A stretch of 64,000 bases of DNA from Orientallactaga sibirica (lineage: Eukaryota > Chordata > Mammalia > Rodentia > Dipodidae): NCBI GenBank assembly GCA_036365145.1, contig JAEOAD010000052.1, positions 15,432,501-15,496,500 of the forward strand. The letters are read 5' to 3'. The notes below the pieces were generated by a model. The model was given only the letters and a program-made list of their open reading frames with translations. It ran no database searches and was not told the DNA's origin. The translations under genes and the position numbers were made by a program. Of this stretch, positions 1 through 13,828 are shown in pieces. The stretch's first letter is position 1. Each line of letters opens with the position of its first letter.

Positions 1-1038
1 TGAGATTCTCCCTCAAAAATAAATAAATAAATAAATAAATAAATAAAATAAATAAATAAATAAATAAATAAAGCCGGGCGTGGTGGTGCACACCTTTAAT
101 CCCAGCACTCCAGAGGCAAAGGTAGGAGGATCGCCGTGAGTTCAAGGCCACGTCCAGGTCAGCCTGGACTAGAGTGAAACCCTACCTCAAAAAACCAAAC
201 AAAAAAAGGGGGGAGCTGGAGAGATGGCTTAGTGGTTAAGCGCTTGCCTGTGAAGCCTAAGGACCCCAGTTTGAGGCTCGATTCCCTAGTACCCATGTAA
301 GACAGATGCACAAGGTAGCGCATGCATCTGGAGTTCGTTTGCAGTGGCTGGAGGCTCTGATGTGCCCATTCTCTTTCTCTCTCTCTCTGCCTCTTTCTCT
401 CTGTGCTTTCTGTGTCTATTGATCTCAAATAAATAAACAAACAAAATAAATAAAATAAAATAAATATAAAAGTAAGAGGATAAGGCAGGAAGATTTAGAG
501 TTCAAAAGCATCTTAGGCTACATAATGAGCTTTAAAAAAAAAAAAAAAGAGCAGGAGAAAAGGAAGCCAGCGCAATGAGTGGAAGAAGAAAACAGATAGC
601 AGATGAAAAAAAACCTACAAATTGCTGGGCGTGGTGGCCACACCTTTAGTCCCAGCATTCAGGAAGCAGAGGTAGGAGGAGGATCTCCATGAGTTGAGGC
701 CACCCAGAGACTACATAATGAATTCCAGGTCAGCCTGGCCTAGAGTGAAACCCTACCTTGAAAAACAAACAAACAAACAAAAACTACAAGTAGAATCTGA
801 TCTTTTTGTTTGTTTGTTTTTGTTTTTCAAGGTAGGGTCTAGCCTAGGCTGACCTGGAATTCACTATGTAGTCTCAGGGTGGCCTTGAACTCCTGGTGAT
901 GCTCCTACCTCTGTCTCCCAAGTGCTAAGATTAACCCTCCAAAAGTAAATATCTGTTGACACTTTTTTTTCTTTTTTGTTGATTTTTTGAGGTTGGGTCT
1001 TGCTCTAGCCCAGGCTGACTTCAAATTCATTATGTATT
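1..1038. repeat. SINE cluster, left end
   Basis: Contents: (AAAT)n 1-72, B1-like + 73-206, B2-like + about 211-470, B1-like + about 623-790, B1-like - about 800-935, and the start of a B1-like - from about 960 that is split by the LTR element. No gene is seen. Confidence 0.8.
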
Positions 1039-1044
1039 CTCAGG

Positions 1045-1670
1045 TGTATGGCACAATGCAGGTCTGGTCCTAGCCAGACTGCATGCTAAAGGAAACCAGG
1101 CCACACCCCTCGGGTTTTCTCACCAGGATGGCGGGTAGTCAATGACGGGTAAGACTCCATGAGATGGGGCAACCTAAGACAGGCACCGTCACATGTGATG
1201 ATCCCTTGGGGCCTGGGTTCAACAATGGCTTGGCAAAGAACCATGCCTCCCAGGGTTGCCAATAATAAAAACAAAAAGGAGGATATGTATGGCACAATGC
1301 AGGTCTGGCCCTAGCCAGACCGCATGCCAGGAGAAACCAGGAAGTAGCTTCTGTGAACATGGCATCCTTCGCAGGCCTGGTGTGACAACAGCTACAGTCC
1401 CATGCTCGCCAGAAACCTGGTACGAGATGATCTGTCCAGAGACAGATTGTCATTGGTCACAAAAAGGGGACCACCCCATACAATGATTGGTCAGCCAAAC
1501 CTCTTAAAACCCCCTACACTTCCTTGAATAAACGAGTTTTGCAGCAGCTTGCCCTCTGCCTGCTTTCACCCAACTCCCGGAGTCTGTGTCGTGACTCTGC
1601 ACCTCTCACCCCCAACTCTGCAGTGACCCTGCCGTCCCTCCTGGGCTGGCTGCACTAGGGGCCCCCAACA
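1045..1670 (+). mobile_element. Internally deleted LTR retroelement inserted in a B1
   Basis: A 57-nt piece of the LTR start (TGTATGGCACAATGCAGGTC, 1045-1101) is followed by about 180 nt of unrecognised sequence, a purine tract (AAAAAGGAGGA, 1274-1283) like a polypurine primer site, and one full LTR. The near-identical 6-mers CTCAGG (1039-1044) and CTCAGA (1671-1676) flank it like a target-site duplication, and the two B1 halves resume on either side. No gag, pol or env coding is left. Confidence 0.75.
1286..1670 (+). mobile_element. 3' LTR, 385 bp
   Basis: Starts TGTATGG and ends CCAACA (TG...CA). It has two ATTGG boxes (near 1451 and 1485), a TTAAAAC TATA-like box near 1504, and AATAAA near 1526, followed by a pyrimidine-rich U5-like part. 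The family name is not known to me. Confidence 0.75.
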
Positions 1671-1760
1671 CTCAGACTGTCCTCAAACTCATGGCAATCC
1701 TCCTACCTCTGCCTCCCAAATGCTGGGATTAAGGCATGCACCATCATGTGCGTCAGTGAC

Positions 1761-2381
1761 ACTTTTTTATTCTCCAAAATTTAGCCCTTGCTCAGGCTGT
1801 GCAGTTTAACAAGACACAGTGTCCACTGGAAAGGGCTGTTCTTGATTCCTGATAATGTAGAACTGGCTTATCCTGCTTGCTTTTTCATCAGGAAGCTCTA
1901 AACTTTGCCACACCTTAGAATCATAATGCCAGTCACAGACAGACTCTTTTCTAGCCAAAGGCACACGTACTTCTGTAGAATGTTGGCAGAAGGACTGTCC
2001 TTTTAGTTAGGGGAAACACTTACCTGCTCCTTGGTTTAGCCAGTGCAATTCCAGGAGTCACTGACACTTTTCAGTTTAGCTAATCTGGCTTTAAATAATG
2101 CCACCTGTGAGATACCAGTGGTTCAGGACAGTAAATGAAGTGTGAGAAAGAGGTCAACACCCTTCTCAAAGTGGCCTTAGTTTTGTTATCTCCTGTGACT
2201 AAACACTTAAACAAAAACATAGGTCACCTAAGAACAAAGGTTCTAAAAGACATTTTAATGTATATTCTTATCATAGAGGGGAAAATGATCTCTCTCTGCA
2301 AGGGCACAATCTTGCTATTGACACAACATATTTACTAATAAATAGATAAGCTCTACATATCAGAGTGATATACATACATAA
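1761..2381. other. Single-copy intergenic stretch
   Basis: No SINE, coding exon or RNA gene is recognisable. The 67-codon ORF at 2135-2338 has no recognisable family. Confidence 0.6.
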
Positions 2382-2775
2382 TTTTTGTTGTTTTTGAGGA
2401 AGAGTCTCACTCTAGCCTAGGCTGACCTGGAATTCACTATGTAGTCTCAGAGTAGCCTTGAAGTCATGACCATCCTCCTCCCAGTGCTGGGATTAAAGGC
2501 ATGTGCCACCACGCCTGGCAAAACTACATACTTAATTCCAGGTCAGCCTGGGAATTTTTTTTAAAGATTTTATTTTTGTTCACTAATTACAGAACAAGAG
2601 AGAGAAAGAGGGTGAGAATGGGCGTGACAGGGCTTCTAGCCACTGCAAACGAACTCCAAACAGATGCAACACCATGTGCATCTGGCTTACATAGGACCTA
2701 GAGAATTGAACCTGGGTGCTGAGGCTTTGCAGTCATGTTCCTTAACCACTAAACTATCTCTCCAGCCCTGGGATT

Positions 2776-2811
<36 letters not shown>

Positions 2812-3440
2812 AGGTAGGGTCTCACTCTGGTCCAGACTGACGTGGAATTCATTATTTAGTCTCAGGGTGGCCTTGAACTCACGGCAGTCCTCCTACCTTC
2901 TGCCTCCCAAGTGCTAGGATTAAAGGCATGGGCCACCACGCCTGTCTCAGAGTGATATATTTGAATTAAAAAAAAAAGCCTGGCGTGGTGGTGCACGCCT
3001 TTAATCCCAGCGCTCAGGATCTCATGGTTATCCTCCTATTTTTGCCTCCTGAGCGCTGGGATTAAAGGCGTGTGCCACCACACCCAGCTCCACAGATTTT
3101 TTTTTTTTTTTTCCAAGGTAGGGTCTCATTCTAGCTCAGGCTGACCTGGAATTCATTATGTAGTCTCAGGCTAGCCTCAAACTCACAGCAATCCTCCTAC
3201 CTCTGCCTCCCGAGTGTTGGGATTAAAGGCATGTGCCACCACACTTGGCTCTCCATATATTTTTTTTTTTTTTTTTTTTTTTTGGTTTTTCGAGGTAGGG
3301 TCTCACTCTGGCCCAGGCTGACCTGGAATTAACTATGTAGTCTCAGGGTGGCCTTGAACTCACGTGATCCTCCTACCTCTGCCTCCTGAGCGCTGGGATT
3401 AAAGGAGTGCGCCACCACGCCCGGCTCTCCATATATTCTT
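2382..3440 (-). repeat. SINE cluster
   Basis: B1-like - at about 2382-2520, 2776-2945, 3094-3250 and 3259-3425; B2-like - at about 2557-2768. Between 2976 and 3090 a + B1 head and a - B1 head meet, forming an inverted repeat. Confidence 0.8.
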
Positions 3441-3444
3441 ATTA

Positions 3445-3700
3445 GAAAAACTTCAGTGCTAGGGATGGAATAACTTCCAGCAAGTTGTTGGCCATGGAGG
3501 TCCCTGTTACCCCAAAACATTACAGGCCTTTGCCAAGGCTCTTGGTTTCCTACCAGAACTAGGTGGTAAGATTCTATTGCTAAAGACTCCATTGCTTTGG
3601 CTGCAGGTCACTGAGAAATCAAGCTGGAGCAGAGCTGGAAGCCTCCTCCCTGTTGACTAGCTGTCAGGATGCTGGAGAGAGCTATGCAGCATAAAGCCTT
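3445..3700 (+). mobile_element. L1 3' UTR fragment
   Basis: Matches, in opposite orientation, the L1 3' segments at 56530-56780 and 61570-61860. Shared landmarks are AAAACATTACAGGCC, GCTCTTGGTTTCCTACCAG and AAGACTCCA. Confidence 0.7.
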
Positions 3701-3719
3701 TAGGAGGAATCATTAAAAG

Positions 3720-3720
<1 letters not shown>

Positions 3721-3762
<42 letters not shown>

Positions 3763-4955
3763 TGACAAACAGAGAAATAGACAGAAAGAGAGAAAATGGG
3801 AGCGCCAGGGCCTCCAGCCACTTCAAGCAAACTCCAGATGCATGAGCCACTTTGTGCATCTGGCTTATGTGGCTCCTGGGGAATTGAGCCTCCAGCCAGA
3901 GTCCTTAGGCTTAACAGGCAAGTGCTTAACTGCTAAGCCATCTCTCCAGCCCCCCCTTTTTTTAATTAAAAAAAATTTTTTTTTTCTTGGAATTGGGTAT
4001 GGTGGCACACGTCTTTAGTCCCAGCAGTTGGGAAGCAGAGGTAGGAGGATCCCTATGAGTTCAAGGCCACCCTGAGACTACATATTGAATTCCATGTCAG
4101 CCTGAGCTAGCTCATGAGACCTTATCTCAAAAAAAAAAAAAAAAAAGAAAGAAAGAAAGAAAAAGAAAAGAAAAGCCGGGCGTGGTGGTGCACGCCTTTA
4201 ATCCCAGCACTTGGGAGGTAGAGGTAGGAGGATTGCCATGAGTTCAAGGCCAGCCTGAGACTACATAGTGAATTCCAGGTCAGCCTGGACTAGAGCGAGA
4301 CCCTACCTTGAAAAAACAAAAACAAGAAAAAAACACTGAGCGTGGTGGCTCATGCCTTTAATCCCAGTACTGGGGAGGCAGAGGTAGGAGGATCACTGTG
4401 AGTTCGAGGCCACCCTGAGACTACATAGTGACTTCCAGGTCAGCCTGAGCTAGAGTGAGACCCTGCCTCAAAAAAACAAATACAAGCCGGGCATGGTGGC
4501 GCACGCCTTTAATCCCAACACTCGGGAGGCAGAGGTAGGAGGATCAGGAGAGTTCGAGGCCACCCGGAGACTACATAGTTAATTCTAGGTCAGCCTGGAC
4601 CTACTTTGCAAAACCAAAACCAAAACCAAACAAAAAAAACCCTTCAACCCTTGCCAGGCAAGGTGGCACATGCTTTAATCCTAGCACTCATGGCCTAAAT
4701 CTACTCCTGAACCTTTTTTTTTTTTTTTTTTTTTTTTTAAAGATTTTATTTATTTATTTATTAGAGACAGAGAAAGGGGGAGAGTGAGTGAGTATGGGCA
4801 CACCAGGGCCTCCAGCCACTGCAAATGAACTCCAGACGCATGTGCTACCATGTGCATCTGTCTTACGTGGGACCTGGAGAATCAAACCAGGGTCCTTAGA
4901 CTTCACAGGTATGTGCCTTAACGGTTAAGCCATCTCTCCAGCCCCCGAACCTTTT
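3721..4955. repeat. SINE cluster with four direct B1-like copies
   Basis: B2-like - about 3721-3953; B1-like + at about 3990-4145, 4173-4320, 4337-4480 and 4484-4635; B2-like - about 4711-4945. Confidence 0.8.
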
Positions 4956-4959
4956 TTTT

Positions 4960-5035
4960 TAATTTTTATTTTTTTATTGACAACTTCCATAATTGTAGAC
5001 AATATCCCATGGTAATTCCCTCCCTCCCCATTCTA
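4960..5035 (-). mobile_element. L1 3' terminus fragment
   Basis: TTATTGACAACTTCCATAAT and GACAATATCCCATGG match the extreme 3' end of the L1s at 55443, 58300 and 60565. Confidence 0.65.
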
Positions 5036-5769
5036 GAACCTTTAATATTTGTGTATCTAACCATCACTGGAACCATTTTGGCACACACACCAAAACTGCT
5101 CTATTTTGTTAATGGCTACTCCAAATTTTTCCACTCAAAACAGCTTTGGTGCTATTCATGAATTCAACAAATATTTAAATATCAGGCATACACTACTGTG
5201 CTAGGGGACACGATCAGGAAAGAGAAGTGGAGAGATGGGGGACTGTCCCTGCAGTGGACTCAGCATAGACGAGAGCAACCGATCTGAAAGAACTACATCA
5301 GCATGGCCATGACAACCATGTCACCCATCTTGGCACTTACAGCCATCGCTGTGTCTAATTCAACTACTTAGAATCCTTCACCGAGGCCAGTCAGCTTCCT
5401 CAAAACCCTGTCAAAGGCGGTCTACAGTCTCTCCTCCCTCTTTCAGCCGTGTAACCTAATTTTCCTTTTCCTGCGGCAAAAAAAATGCAAACCCGAGGTA
5501 CCTTGTCCGAGGTTAAAGGTTTCGTTAAATTTTTATTTTATCTTATTTGACAGAGACAGAGACCGGGAGAGGGTGAAGGACAGAGAATGGGCGCACCAGG
5601 GCCTTCAGCCGCTGCAAACGAACTCCAGATGCATGCACCACCTTGTGCATCTGGCTTACGTGGGTCCTTTGGCTTATCGGGCAAGCGCGTTAACCGCTGA
5701 TCCATCTCTCCAGCCCGAGGTTAAAGCTTCCTGACAAGCCGGGCCACAGCTCAGGCTTCCCTGCTGTGG
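5036..5769. other. Mostly single-copy upstream region plus one B2-like SINE
   Basis: 5036-5525 looks unique. AATTCAACAAATATTT at about 5161 may be an old mammalian repeat. A B2-like element (-) lies at about 5528-5717. No gene is seen. Confidence 0.6.
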
Positions 5770-6760
5770 TTTCCCCCAGCGGCCCGCAGCCTGCACTTGC
5801 ACAGGTAGCTCGCACCGCGTCCGCGCTGTGCTCGAGGTCTCGGTCAGGCTTCCCGCACAGGCCGCGCGCGGGCGGGCGAGCGAGCGCGCGCGCAAGCTCA
5901 GAACCAACGCTATTCCACTTTCCTGCCAGCGGACCGGCGCGGCTGGCGGCGGAGGGCGCGGCGAGCGAGGCACCGAGCCGACGACACTGCGGGCCCGACC
6001 GGAAGCTCAGGTCCGACACAAAAGAGACTTGGGACGCACACGCCGAGGAGCCGGGGCGGGGGACGCGGCAGGGCCCAGGAGCCCGGCCGCCAGGCGAGCG
6101 AGAGCACGCGCCGGGCAGCCCGGGACGTTGGTGGGCGTGGCGCCGCGGTCTCGCGGGAGTTACTGTTGGGCGGGCCGTTGTTCCCGCGGGCGGGTTGCTA
6201 AGGAAATGACTCCCCGCAGCGCCGCGCCGGCCGGGCGGGCGGGCGTGCGGGCGGGCGGGGTCTGCGGCGGCGCGGTTTCCGCTTCCGCTCTCTCTTCGCT
6301 CCAGTCCCGTTACCGCCTCCTGGCCGGCCTCGCGCCTTTCGCCGGCACCTTGCGTCGCCGCGCCGCCGGGCCCGCTCCCTGCCACGCGCGCCTCCGGGGC
6401 TCCGGCTCCGGCGCCGGCACGGGTCGCGCCCCTCCCCCACTTGTCAGCCCCTTAGGCGGCCGCCATGGGTGCCTACCTCTCCCAGCCCAACACGGTGAAG
6501 TGCTCCGGAGACGGGGTCGGCGCGCCGCGCCTCCCGCTGCCCTACGGCTTCTCTGCCATGCAAGGCTGGCGCGTCTCCATGGAGGTGAGGCGGCGGGGCC
6601 CGCAGGCTGGGCGCTGCGCGGCGGGAACCTGACGCCGGCGGGGAGCGCGGGGGATGGGAAGGGTCCTCCCCGGGGAAGGGGTCCCCGCCGAGGGCCGGCG
6701 GCAGCGGCGAGGGGGCGCCTGGAGCTTGGGGACCGGGCACTGATGACGGCCAGGGGCGGC
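5770..6760 (+). promoter_or_regulatory. PPM1G: PPM1G CpG-island promoter and 5' UTR
   Basis: A GC-rich, CpG-dense stretch free of SINEs surrounds the PPM1G start codon. It has many GGGCGG-type Sp1 boxes (for example 6236-6260) and no clear TATA box. Long ORFs on both strands here are by-products of high GC content. The transcription start cannot be fixed from sequence alone; it should lie shortly upstream of 6465. Confidence 0.8.
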
Positions 6761-8955
6761 GAGAGCTGTCTGCCATGTGGGGACGGGCACCTTCCGCCCA
6801 CTGACCGCCTTCCGTGCCTTCGCGCCATCCTCTTGTGCCAACCCTAGCCTTCCAGGCTTTACAAACCGTGCGAGGCAAAAACAAAAAGAGATGCTTGTTT
6901 ATTCATTTATTTATCCAGGAAGATCCCAATAGGTATGAATGTCTGTTTAATTTTGATTTTTGAGACGTGGCGCTAGTAACTTAACGATGGAAAGAAGCTT
7001 GGGCAAATAGTCTCCCCCCTCCCATTTTTAACACTTAGTACCTGGCCTTAGACATCGCCTGTTAATTTCAGCGGCTTCACCTGACCTTCGAGAATTGTCA
7101 TTCACTTGTACTCTTTTTCAGACCGTTTTACTATCTTTATAAAACAAATTGTGTCAGTAACTGGGCTTTTAAAAAATATGCTTATAATTTTTCTCAGGAT
7201 TTCTGTAAAAGTTAGATTCACTTGTGCCTTTTCTTGTTATAATTTAGTTTCCTTGCTCTTTCAGCCATTCGATCTTTTTTTTGTTTGTTTGTCACAATCT
7301 ACTGAGAACTTTTCTTTAGAAAATTTCACTTTGTTTGAAAGGGAAAGGAGAAACATCTGGATTAAAAGTAGTATTGAGCAAATGAATATAAACCTCCAAA
7401 GGACAGGGAAAACTGTCAGGAAGGAAACAAGAAAGATGGACAATAAATGTCATTGTAAAAGGTATTGTGAGGTCTAGGCAGAGAGACCAAGAAGATGCTC
7501 TAATTATGTATGGAATTGAAGCTTTATCCACTAGGTGGGCTTCAGGTAACCACCAAATACTGTGTCTCCCCCCCCCCCCATCCTTCACTCCTCCCTGTGG
7601 TTAGCTCTGGAATGACAGTGCCACCTTACATGGTTTATTCTCTTTCTCATATTTCGTACCTTCACCAGGCTTTGATAGTGGTTCTGTCACTAGAGAGAAC
7701 TTTTCAAGAATGGAGAGGTCTATTCAGCTCATCTCGCCTGGTGACCAAAATTTAGTTAGGAAATTGAGACCCAGAAAGGTTAGAACACTTGTTTCTTGGT
7801 GGAAAGAATCGGTATAAGTGAAGTTTTCCAGTCAAGCTGAAGCACAGTATTCCTATTTCTCAGTGATGCACAGTGTAACTGGGTATGTGAAATTGAGTCA
7901 GAACATCTGGATATAGCTTCGAAAGGAAAGCCTTAGCTGGGCATGATGGCGAGAGGTAGGTGGATCTCTGTGAGTTGGAGGCCACCCAGAGACTACATAG
8001 TGAATTCCAGGTCAGCCTGGACTAGAGTGAGACCCTATCTCAAAAAAACAGACCCCCCCCCCAAAAAAAAAGGAAAGCCTTAATGTAAGGCAGAGTTTAG
8101 GTTAGTTACAAAATATGCAGATTTTATTTATTGAGACAGGGAGGGACTGTGTGTATGGGCATGCCACAGCCACTGCAAACAAACTCCAGTCACGTATGCT
8201 GCTTTGTGCACGTGTCTTCACGTGGGTACTGGGGAACTGAACCTGGGCTGGCAGGTTTTACAAGCAAGCACCTTTAACCACTGGGCAATCTTCCTTACCC
8301 TCTTTTATTTGTGTGTGTTCTTTTGTTTATTTATTTATTTATTTGAGAGCAACAGACAGAGAAAGAGGCAGATAGCTAGAGAGAGAATGGGCATGCCAGG
8401 GCCTCCAGCCATTGCAAACAAACTCCAAATGCATGCGCCCCTTGTGGATCCTGGGTTATCAAGCCTTGAACTGGGGTTCTTAGGCTTCACAGGCGAGCAC
8501 TTAACCGCTAAGCCATCTCTCTAGGCCACCTCTTTTTTTCTTTATTTATTTTTATTTATTTATTTGAGAGTGAGAGAGAAAGAGGCAGAGAGAGAGCGAA
8601 TGGGTGTACTAGGGCCTCCAGCCACTGCAAATGAAGTCCAGATGCATGTGCCACCTTGTGCATCTGGCTTACATGGGTACTGGGGAATTGAGCCTTGAAC
8701 TGGGGTCCTTATGCTTCACAGGCAAGCACTTAACCACTAAGCCATCTCTCCATCCCCCGCCCCCCAGGAAGGGCTTGCTGTGGCCCAGGCTGACCTGGAA
8801 TTCACTATGTAGTCTCAGGATGGCCTTAAACTCATGGTGATCCTCTTTTTTTTTTTTTTTCTAAAATTAATTTTAATTAATTTATTTGAAAGCAGCAGGA
8901 AGACAGAGAGAGAAAGAGGTAGAGACAGAGAAAGAGGGAGACAGAGAGAGAGAAA

Positions 8956-8988
<33 letters not shown>

Positions 8989-11835
8989 ATGGGTGCACCA
9001 GGGTCTCCAGCCACTGCAAACGAACTCCAAATGCATGAGCCACCTTATGCATCTGGCTTACATGGGTACTGGGGAATTGAGCCTCGAACCACAGTCCTTA
9101 GGCTTCACAAGGAAGCGCTTAACCACTAAGCCATCTCTCCAGCCCCAGATCCTCTTTTTTTAGTGAACATTAATTATAAATATAATTAATTTAAAACTTG
9201 TTTTTTTAAGAGAGTGATAGAAGCAGATAGAGATAATGGATGAACTATGGCATTCAGCCACTGTAAATGAACTCCAGACACATGCACCCCCTTGTGCATC
9301 TGGCTTTACGTGGGTACTGGGGAATCCAACTCAGGTCCTTGGGCTTTGCAAGCAAGCTCCTTAGCTGCTGAGCCATCTCTCCAGCCCAAGAATTGATTTC
9401 ATTGTAACATTATGTATGTTGTGTATTTTGATCATATTCATCCCCCTATACTCTCTCCTGTCTCACTCCCGATGGTCTCCATTTCCCAACTAGGCTTCCT
9501 TTTTATTTTATTTTTTTGAGGTAGGGTCTTGCTCTATAAGCTGACCTGGGATTCACTATGTACTCTCAGGCTGTCCTTGAACTCCCAGCGATCCTCCCAG
9601 CAGAGAGACAGAGAGAGAGAATATGAATGAATGAGGCACCAGGGCCTCAGCCACTGCAAATGAACTCCAGAACACTTGTGCCACTTTGTGCATCTTGCTT
9701 TATGTGGGTACTGGGAAATAAAACTCTGGTTGTCTGGTTTTATGGGCAAATGCCTATACTGCTGAGCCATCTCTCCAGCCCTAGGCTCCCTTCTTAGAGC
9801 TTGTCATATGTGTGTGCGTGTGGGGTGCATGTGTCCTATTGCATTTAATTAAGATTGCTTACAGGAGAGCTGGGCGTGGTGGTGCATGCCTTTAATCCCA
9901 GCACTCTGGAGGCAGAGGTAGGAGGATCGCCATGAGTTTGAGGCCACCCTGAGAATACAGAGTGAATTCCAGGTCAGCCTGGGCTTGAGTGAGAGCCTGC
10001 CTCAAAAAAAAAAAAAAAAAAAAAAAGATTGCTTACAGGAACATGGGTGAGGGGTTATTTACAGAAGCATGTGCTTCTGTGGCGTTTTCTGTTAAAGTGA
10101 AGTTTGGGGTAAAATCTAATTTCAGGGCTGCAGAAATGGCTTAGCAGTTGAGGCAATTGCCTCTGAAGCCTAAGGGACCCTGGTTCACTTCCCCAGGACC
10201 CATGTAAACCAGATGTATAAGGTGGTGTATGTGTCCAGAGTTCGTTTGCAGTGGCTGGAGGCCCTGCCAGGCCTATTCACTCTGTATATCTGCCTCTTCC
10301 TTTCCCTTTCCTTCTGTCTCCATCCCTCTCTCGAATAATTAAATAAATTAATTAAATAAAATATTTTTTAAATCTCATTTCACATAAAATTTATAAAGTT
10401 ATTTATTTTCATGGGTGTTCATGTGCGTTTGTGAGTGCTCATGTATGAGGGCACACCAGGGTTTCTTGCTGCCAGATGTTTGTGCAACTTTTTTAACTCC
10501 AGACTAGGCTGACTTGGAAGTCATTCAGTAGTCCCAGATTGGCTTTGAACTCAACAGCGATCCTCCTACCTCTGTCTCCCTAGTGTGCCTGGTTTTAGGT
10601 CACTTTTTTTGTTTGTTTGTTTGTTTGTTTGTTTGTTTTGTTTTTCAAAGTAGGGTCTCTCTCTAGCCCAGGCTGACCTGGAATTAATTTGCTACATAGT
10701 CTCAGGGTGGCCTCGAGCTCACAGCGATCCTCCCTCCTCTGCCTCCCAAGTGCTGGGATTAAAGGTGTGTGGAACCATGCCCAGCTACTTTTTATGGTTA
10801 TTATTTGCAAGCAGAGAGACAGAATGGGCACACTAGGAACTCTAGTTGCTTCAGATGAACTCCATATTCATGCGCCCCTTTGTGCATCTGGTTTTACATG
10901 GGTACTGGAGAATCAAACTCAAGTGATTAGGTTTTGCAGGCAAGGACCTTAACCGCTGAACCATCTCCCCAGGCCTAAAAGAATTTTTTTGTTTGTTTTT
11001 TTGGTTTTTTTGGTTTTTCGAGGTAGAATCTCGCTCTAGCCCAGGCTGACCTAGAATTCACTCTGTAGTCCCAGGCTGGCCTCAAACTCATAGCCTTCCT
11101 CCTACTTCTGCTTTTTGAGTTACTGGGATTAAAGGCATGTACCACTATGTCCAGCTCCCTAAAAGTTTTTTTCTTTTCTTTTTTTAAAATTTATTAGAGA
11201 GAGAGAATATGAATGGGTGTGCCAGGACCTCCAGTCACTGCAAACAAACTCCAGACACATGTGCCACCTTGTGCATTTGACTTACATGGGTCCTGGGGAA
11301 TCAAATCTGGGTCCTTTGGCTTTGTAGGCAAGTGCCTTAAGTATTAAACCATCTCTCCAGCCCCTAAAAGTTTTTTGTAAGTTAAACAATTTTATTTGAA
11401 AAAAAATGGAGACAACCAAACCCTACCTGGGAACCTGTAGTAGAAGAAAATGCCACTCACCCAAGAGAACCAAGAGGCCCATAAAGCAATGCTCATTATG
11501 TTACCTTTAACATCAGGCTGCTTTACTAAGGGTAGTTTTTAGGGTTTTTGTCTGTTTGTTTGTTTGTTTGTTTGTTTGTTTGTTTTTGTTTGTTTGTTTT
11601 TCAAGGTAAGGTCTTGTTCTAGTCCATGATGACCTGTAATTCACTATGTAGTCTCAGGCTGCCCTCGAACTCACAGTGATCCTCCTACCTCTGCCTCCCA
11701 AAGCACTGGGATTAAAGGCATGCATCACCACACCTGGCTTTTAAAAATATTTTACTTACTTATTTGAGAGAGAGAAAGGCAGAGAGAGAGAATGGGTGTG
11801 CCAGTGCATGCACCACCATGCCCGGCTATCGGTTT

Positions 11836-11867
<32 letters not shown>

Positions 11868-13797
11868 GGTTTTTCGAGGTAGGGTCTCACTCTGATCCAG
11901 GCTGACCTGGAATTAACTATGTAGTCTCAGGGTGGCCTTGAACTCACGGCAATCCTCCTACCTCTTCCTCCTGAGTGCTGGGATTAAAGGCGTGCGCCAC
12001 CACGCCCGGCCGGTTTTTAGTTTTTTGAGGTAGGGTCTCACTCTAGCCCAGGCTGACCTGGAATTCATTATGTAGTCTCAGAGTGGCCTTGAACTCACAG
12101 TAATCCTCCTATCTCTATCAAGTCTGTCAAGTGCTGGGATTAAAGGCGTGTGCTACCACACCCGGCTTTTTTTTTTAATTTATTAATCTGAGAGTGACAG
12201 AGAGGAGAGAGAGAATGGGACCACCAGGGTCTCCAGCCACTGCAAACAAACTCCAGATGCATGGTCCACCTTGTGCATTTGACTTATATGGGTACTGGGG
12301 AATCAGCCTTGAACCTGGGTCCTTAGGCTTCATAAGCACTTAACTGCTAAGCCATCTCTCTAGTCCCATTTTTTTTTTTTTTTCCAAGGTAGGGTCTCAC
12401 TCTGGCCCAGGCTGACCTGGAATTCACTCTCAGGGTGGCCTCAAACTCATGGCGATCCTCCTACCTCTGCCTCCTGAGTGCTGGGATTAAAGGTGTGCAC
12501 CACCATGCCCGGCTCGTTTTTTAATTATGTATTTTAAAGAAAGAAAGAGACGTATATAAAGAGAATGGATGCACCAGGGGCTCTAGCTACTGCAAACAAA
12601 CTCCAGATACACGCACCACCTTGTGCATCTGGCTTACATGGGTTCTGGGGAATTGAACTTGGGTCCTTTGGCTTTGCTGCCAAATGCCTTAACTGCTAAG
12701 ACATCTCTCCAGCCCCTTCATTTTTTTCTTTTCTTTTTTTTTTTTTGAGAGAGAGGAAGACAGATGGGTACGCCAGCAGCCTCTTAGCTGCTGTGAACAA
12801 AATCCAGATGCGTGTGCCCCCTTGTGGTCAAGGTCAGCATTGCGTCCTTGCATCACTTTGCATCTGGCTAAACGTGGGACCTGGAGATTGGAACCAGCAT
12901 TCTTAGGCTTAGGAGGCAGGCGCCTTAACCGCTAAGCCATCTCTCCAGCCCTTTCATTTTTTAAAAATTTACTTACTAATTTGCAAATAGAGAGGGATAG
13001 AAGAAAGACAGAGAGAATGGGCATGTTTGGGCTTCCAGTCCCTGCGACAAACTCCAGATGGATGTACCACTTTTGTTTATCTGGTCTTATGTGGATACTG
13101 GGGAATCCTACTTGAGTCATAAGGCTTTGCAGGCAAGCGCCTAACCAGTGAGCCACTTCTCCAGCCCAGTCTATCATTTTCTAAAATGTTTATTTATTTG
13201 CAAAAAGAGAAAGAATGGGCATGCCAGGGCCTCTTGCTGCCACAAATTTCAGCTGCATGGATCACTTTGTGAAGATGGCTTTACATGGGTACTGAGGAAT
13301 CGAGCCCAGGCCATCAGACTTTGCAAACACATGCCTTAACCTTTGTGCCATCTCTCCAGTCTTAGTCCTTTTTACATTTTTTAAACATTTTATTTATTTT
13401 ATTATTATTATTATTATTATTTTTTTTTTTTTTTGGTTTTGTGAGGTAGGGTCTCACTCTGGTCCAGGCTGACCTGGAATTAACTATGTAGTCTCAGGGT
13501 GGCCTCGAACTCATGGTGATCCTCCTACCTCTGCCTCCTGAGTGCTGGGATTAAAGGCGTGTGCCACCACTCCTGGCTATTTTTTTTTTATTTATTTAAG
13601 AGGGGGTGAGAGGGAGAAAGTGGGTGCAATAGGGTCTCCAGCCACTGCAGACTCCAGATGCATGTTCCCCCTTGTGCATCTGACTTACATGGGTCCTGGA
13701 GAAGAATCAGGATCCTTTGGCTTTGTAGGCAAACGCCTTTAACTGCTAAGCCATCTCTCCAGCCCCCTAGTCCTTTTTAAAAATTTATTTATTATTT

Positions 13798-13828
<31 letters not shown>

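Noticed and set aside
5690..6385. 231-codon minus-strand ORF and the 339-codon plus-strand ORF (5828-6847) in the CpG island
   Set aside because: High GC removes stop codons by chance. The composition is Arg/Pro/Ala-rich, no family is recognised, and the real PPM1G exon lies in another frame.
7106..7477. 123-codon ORF in PPM1G intron 1
   Set aside because: AT-rich intron, no recognisable family, no splice or promoter support.
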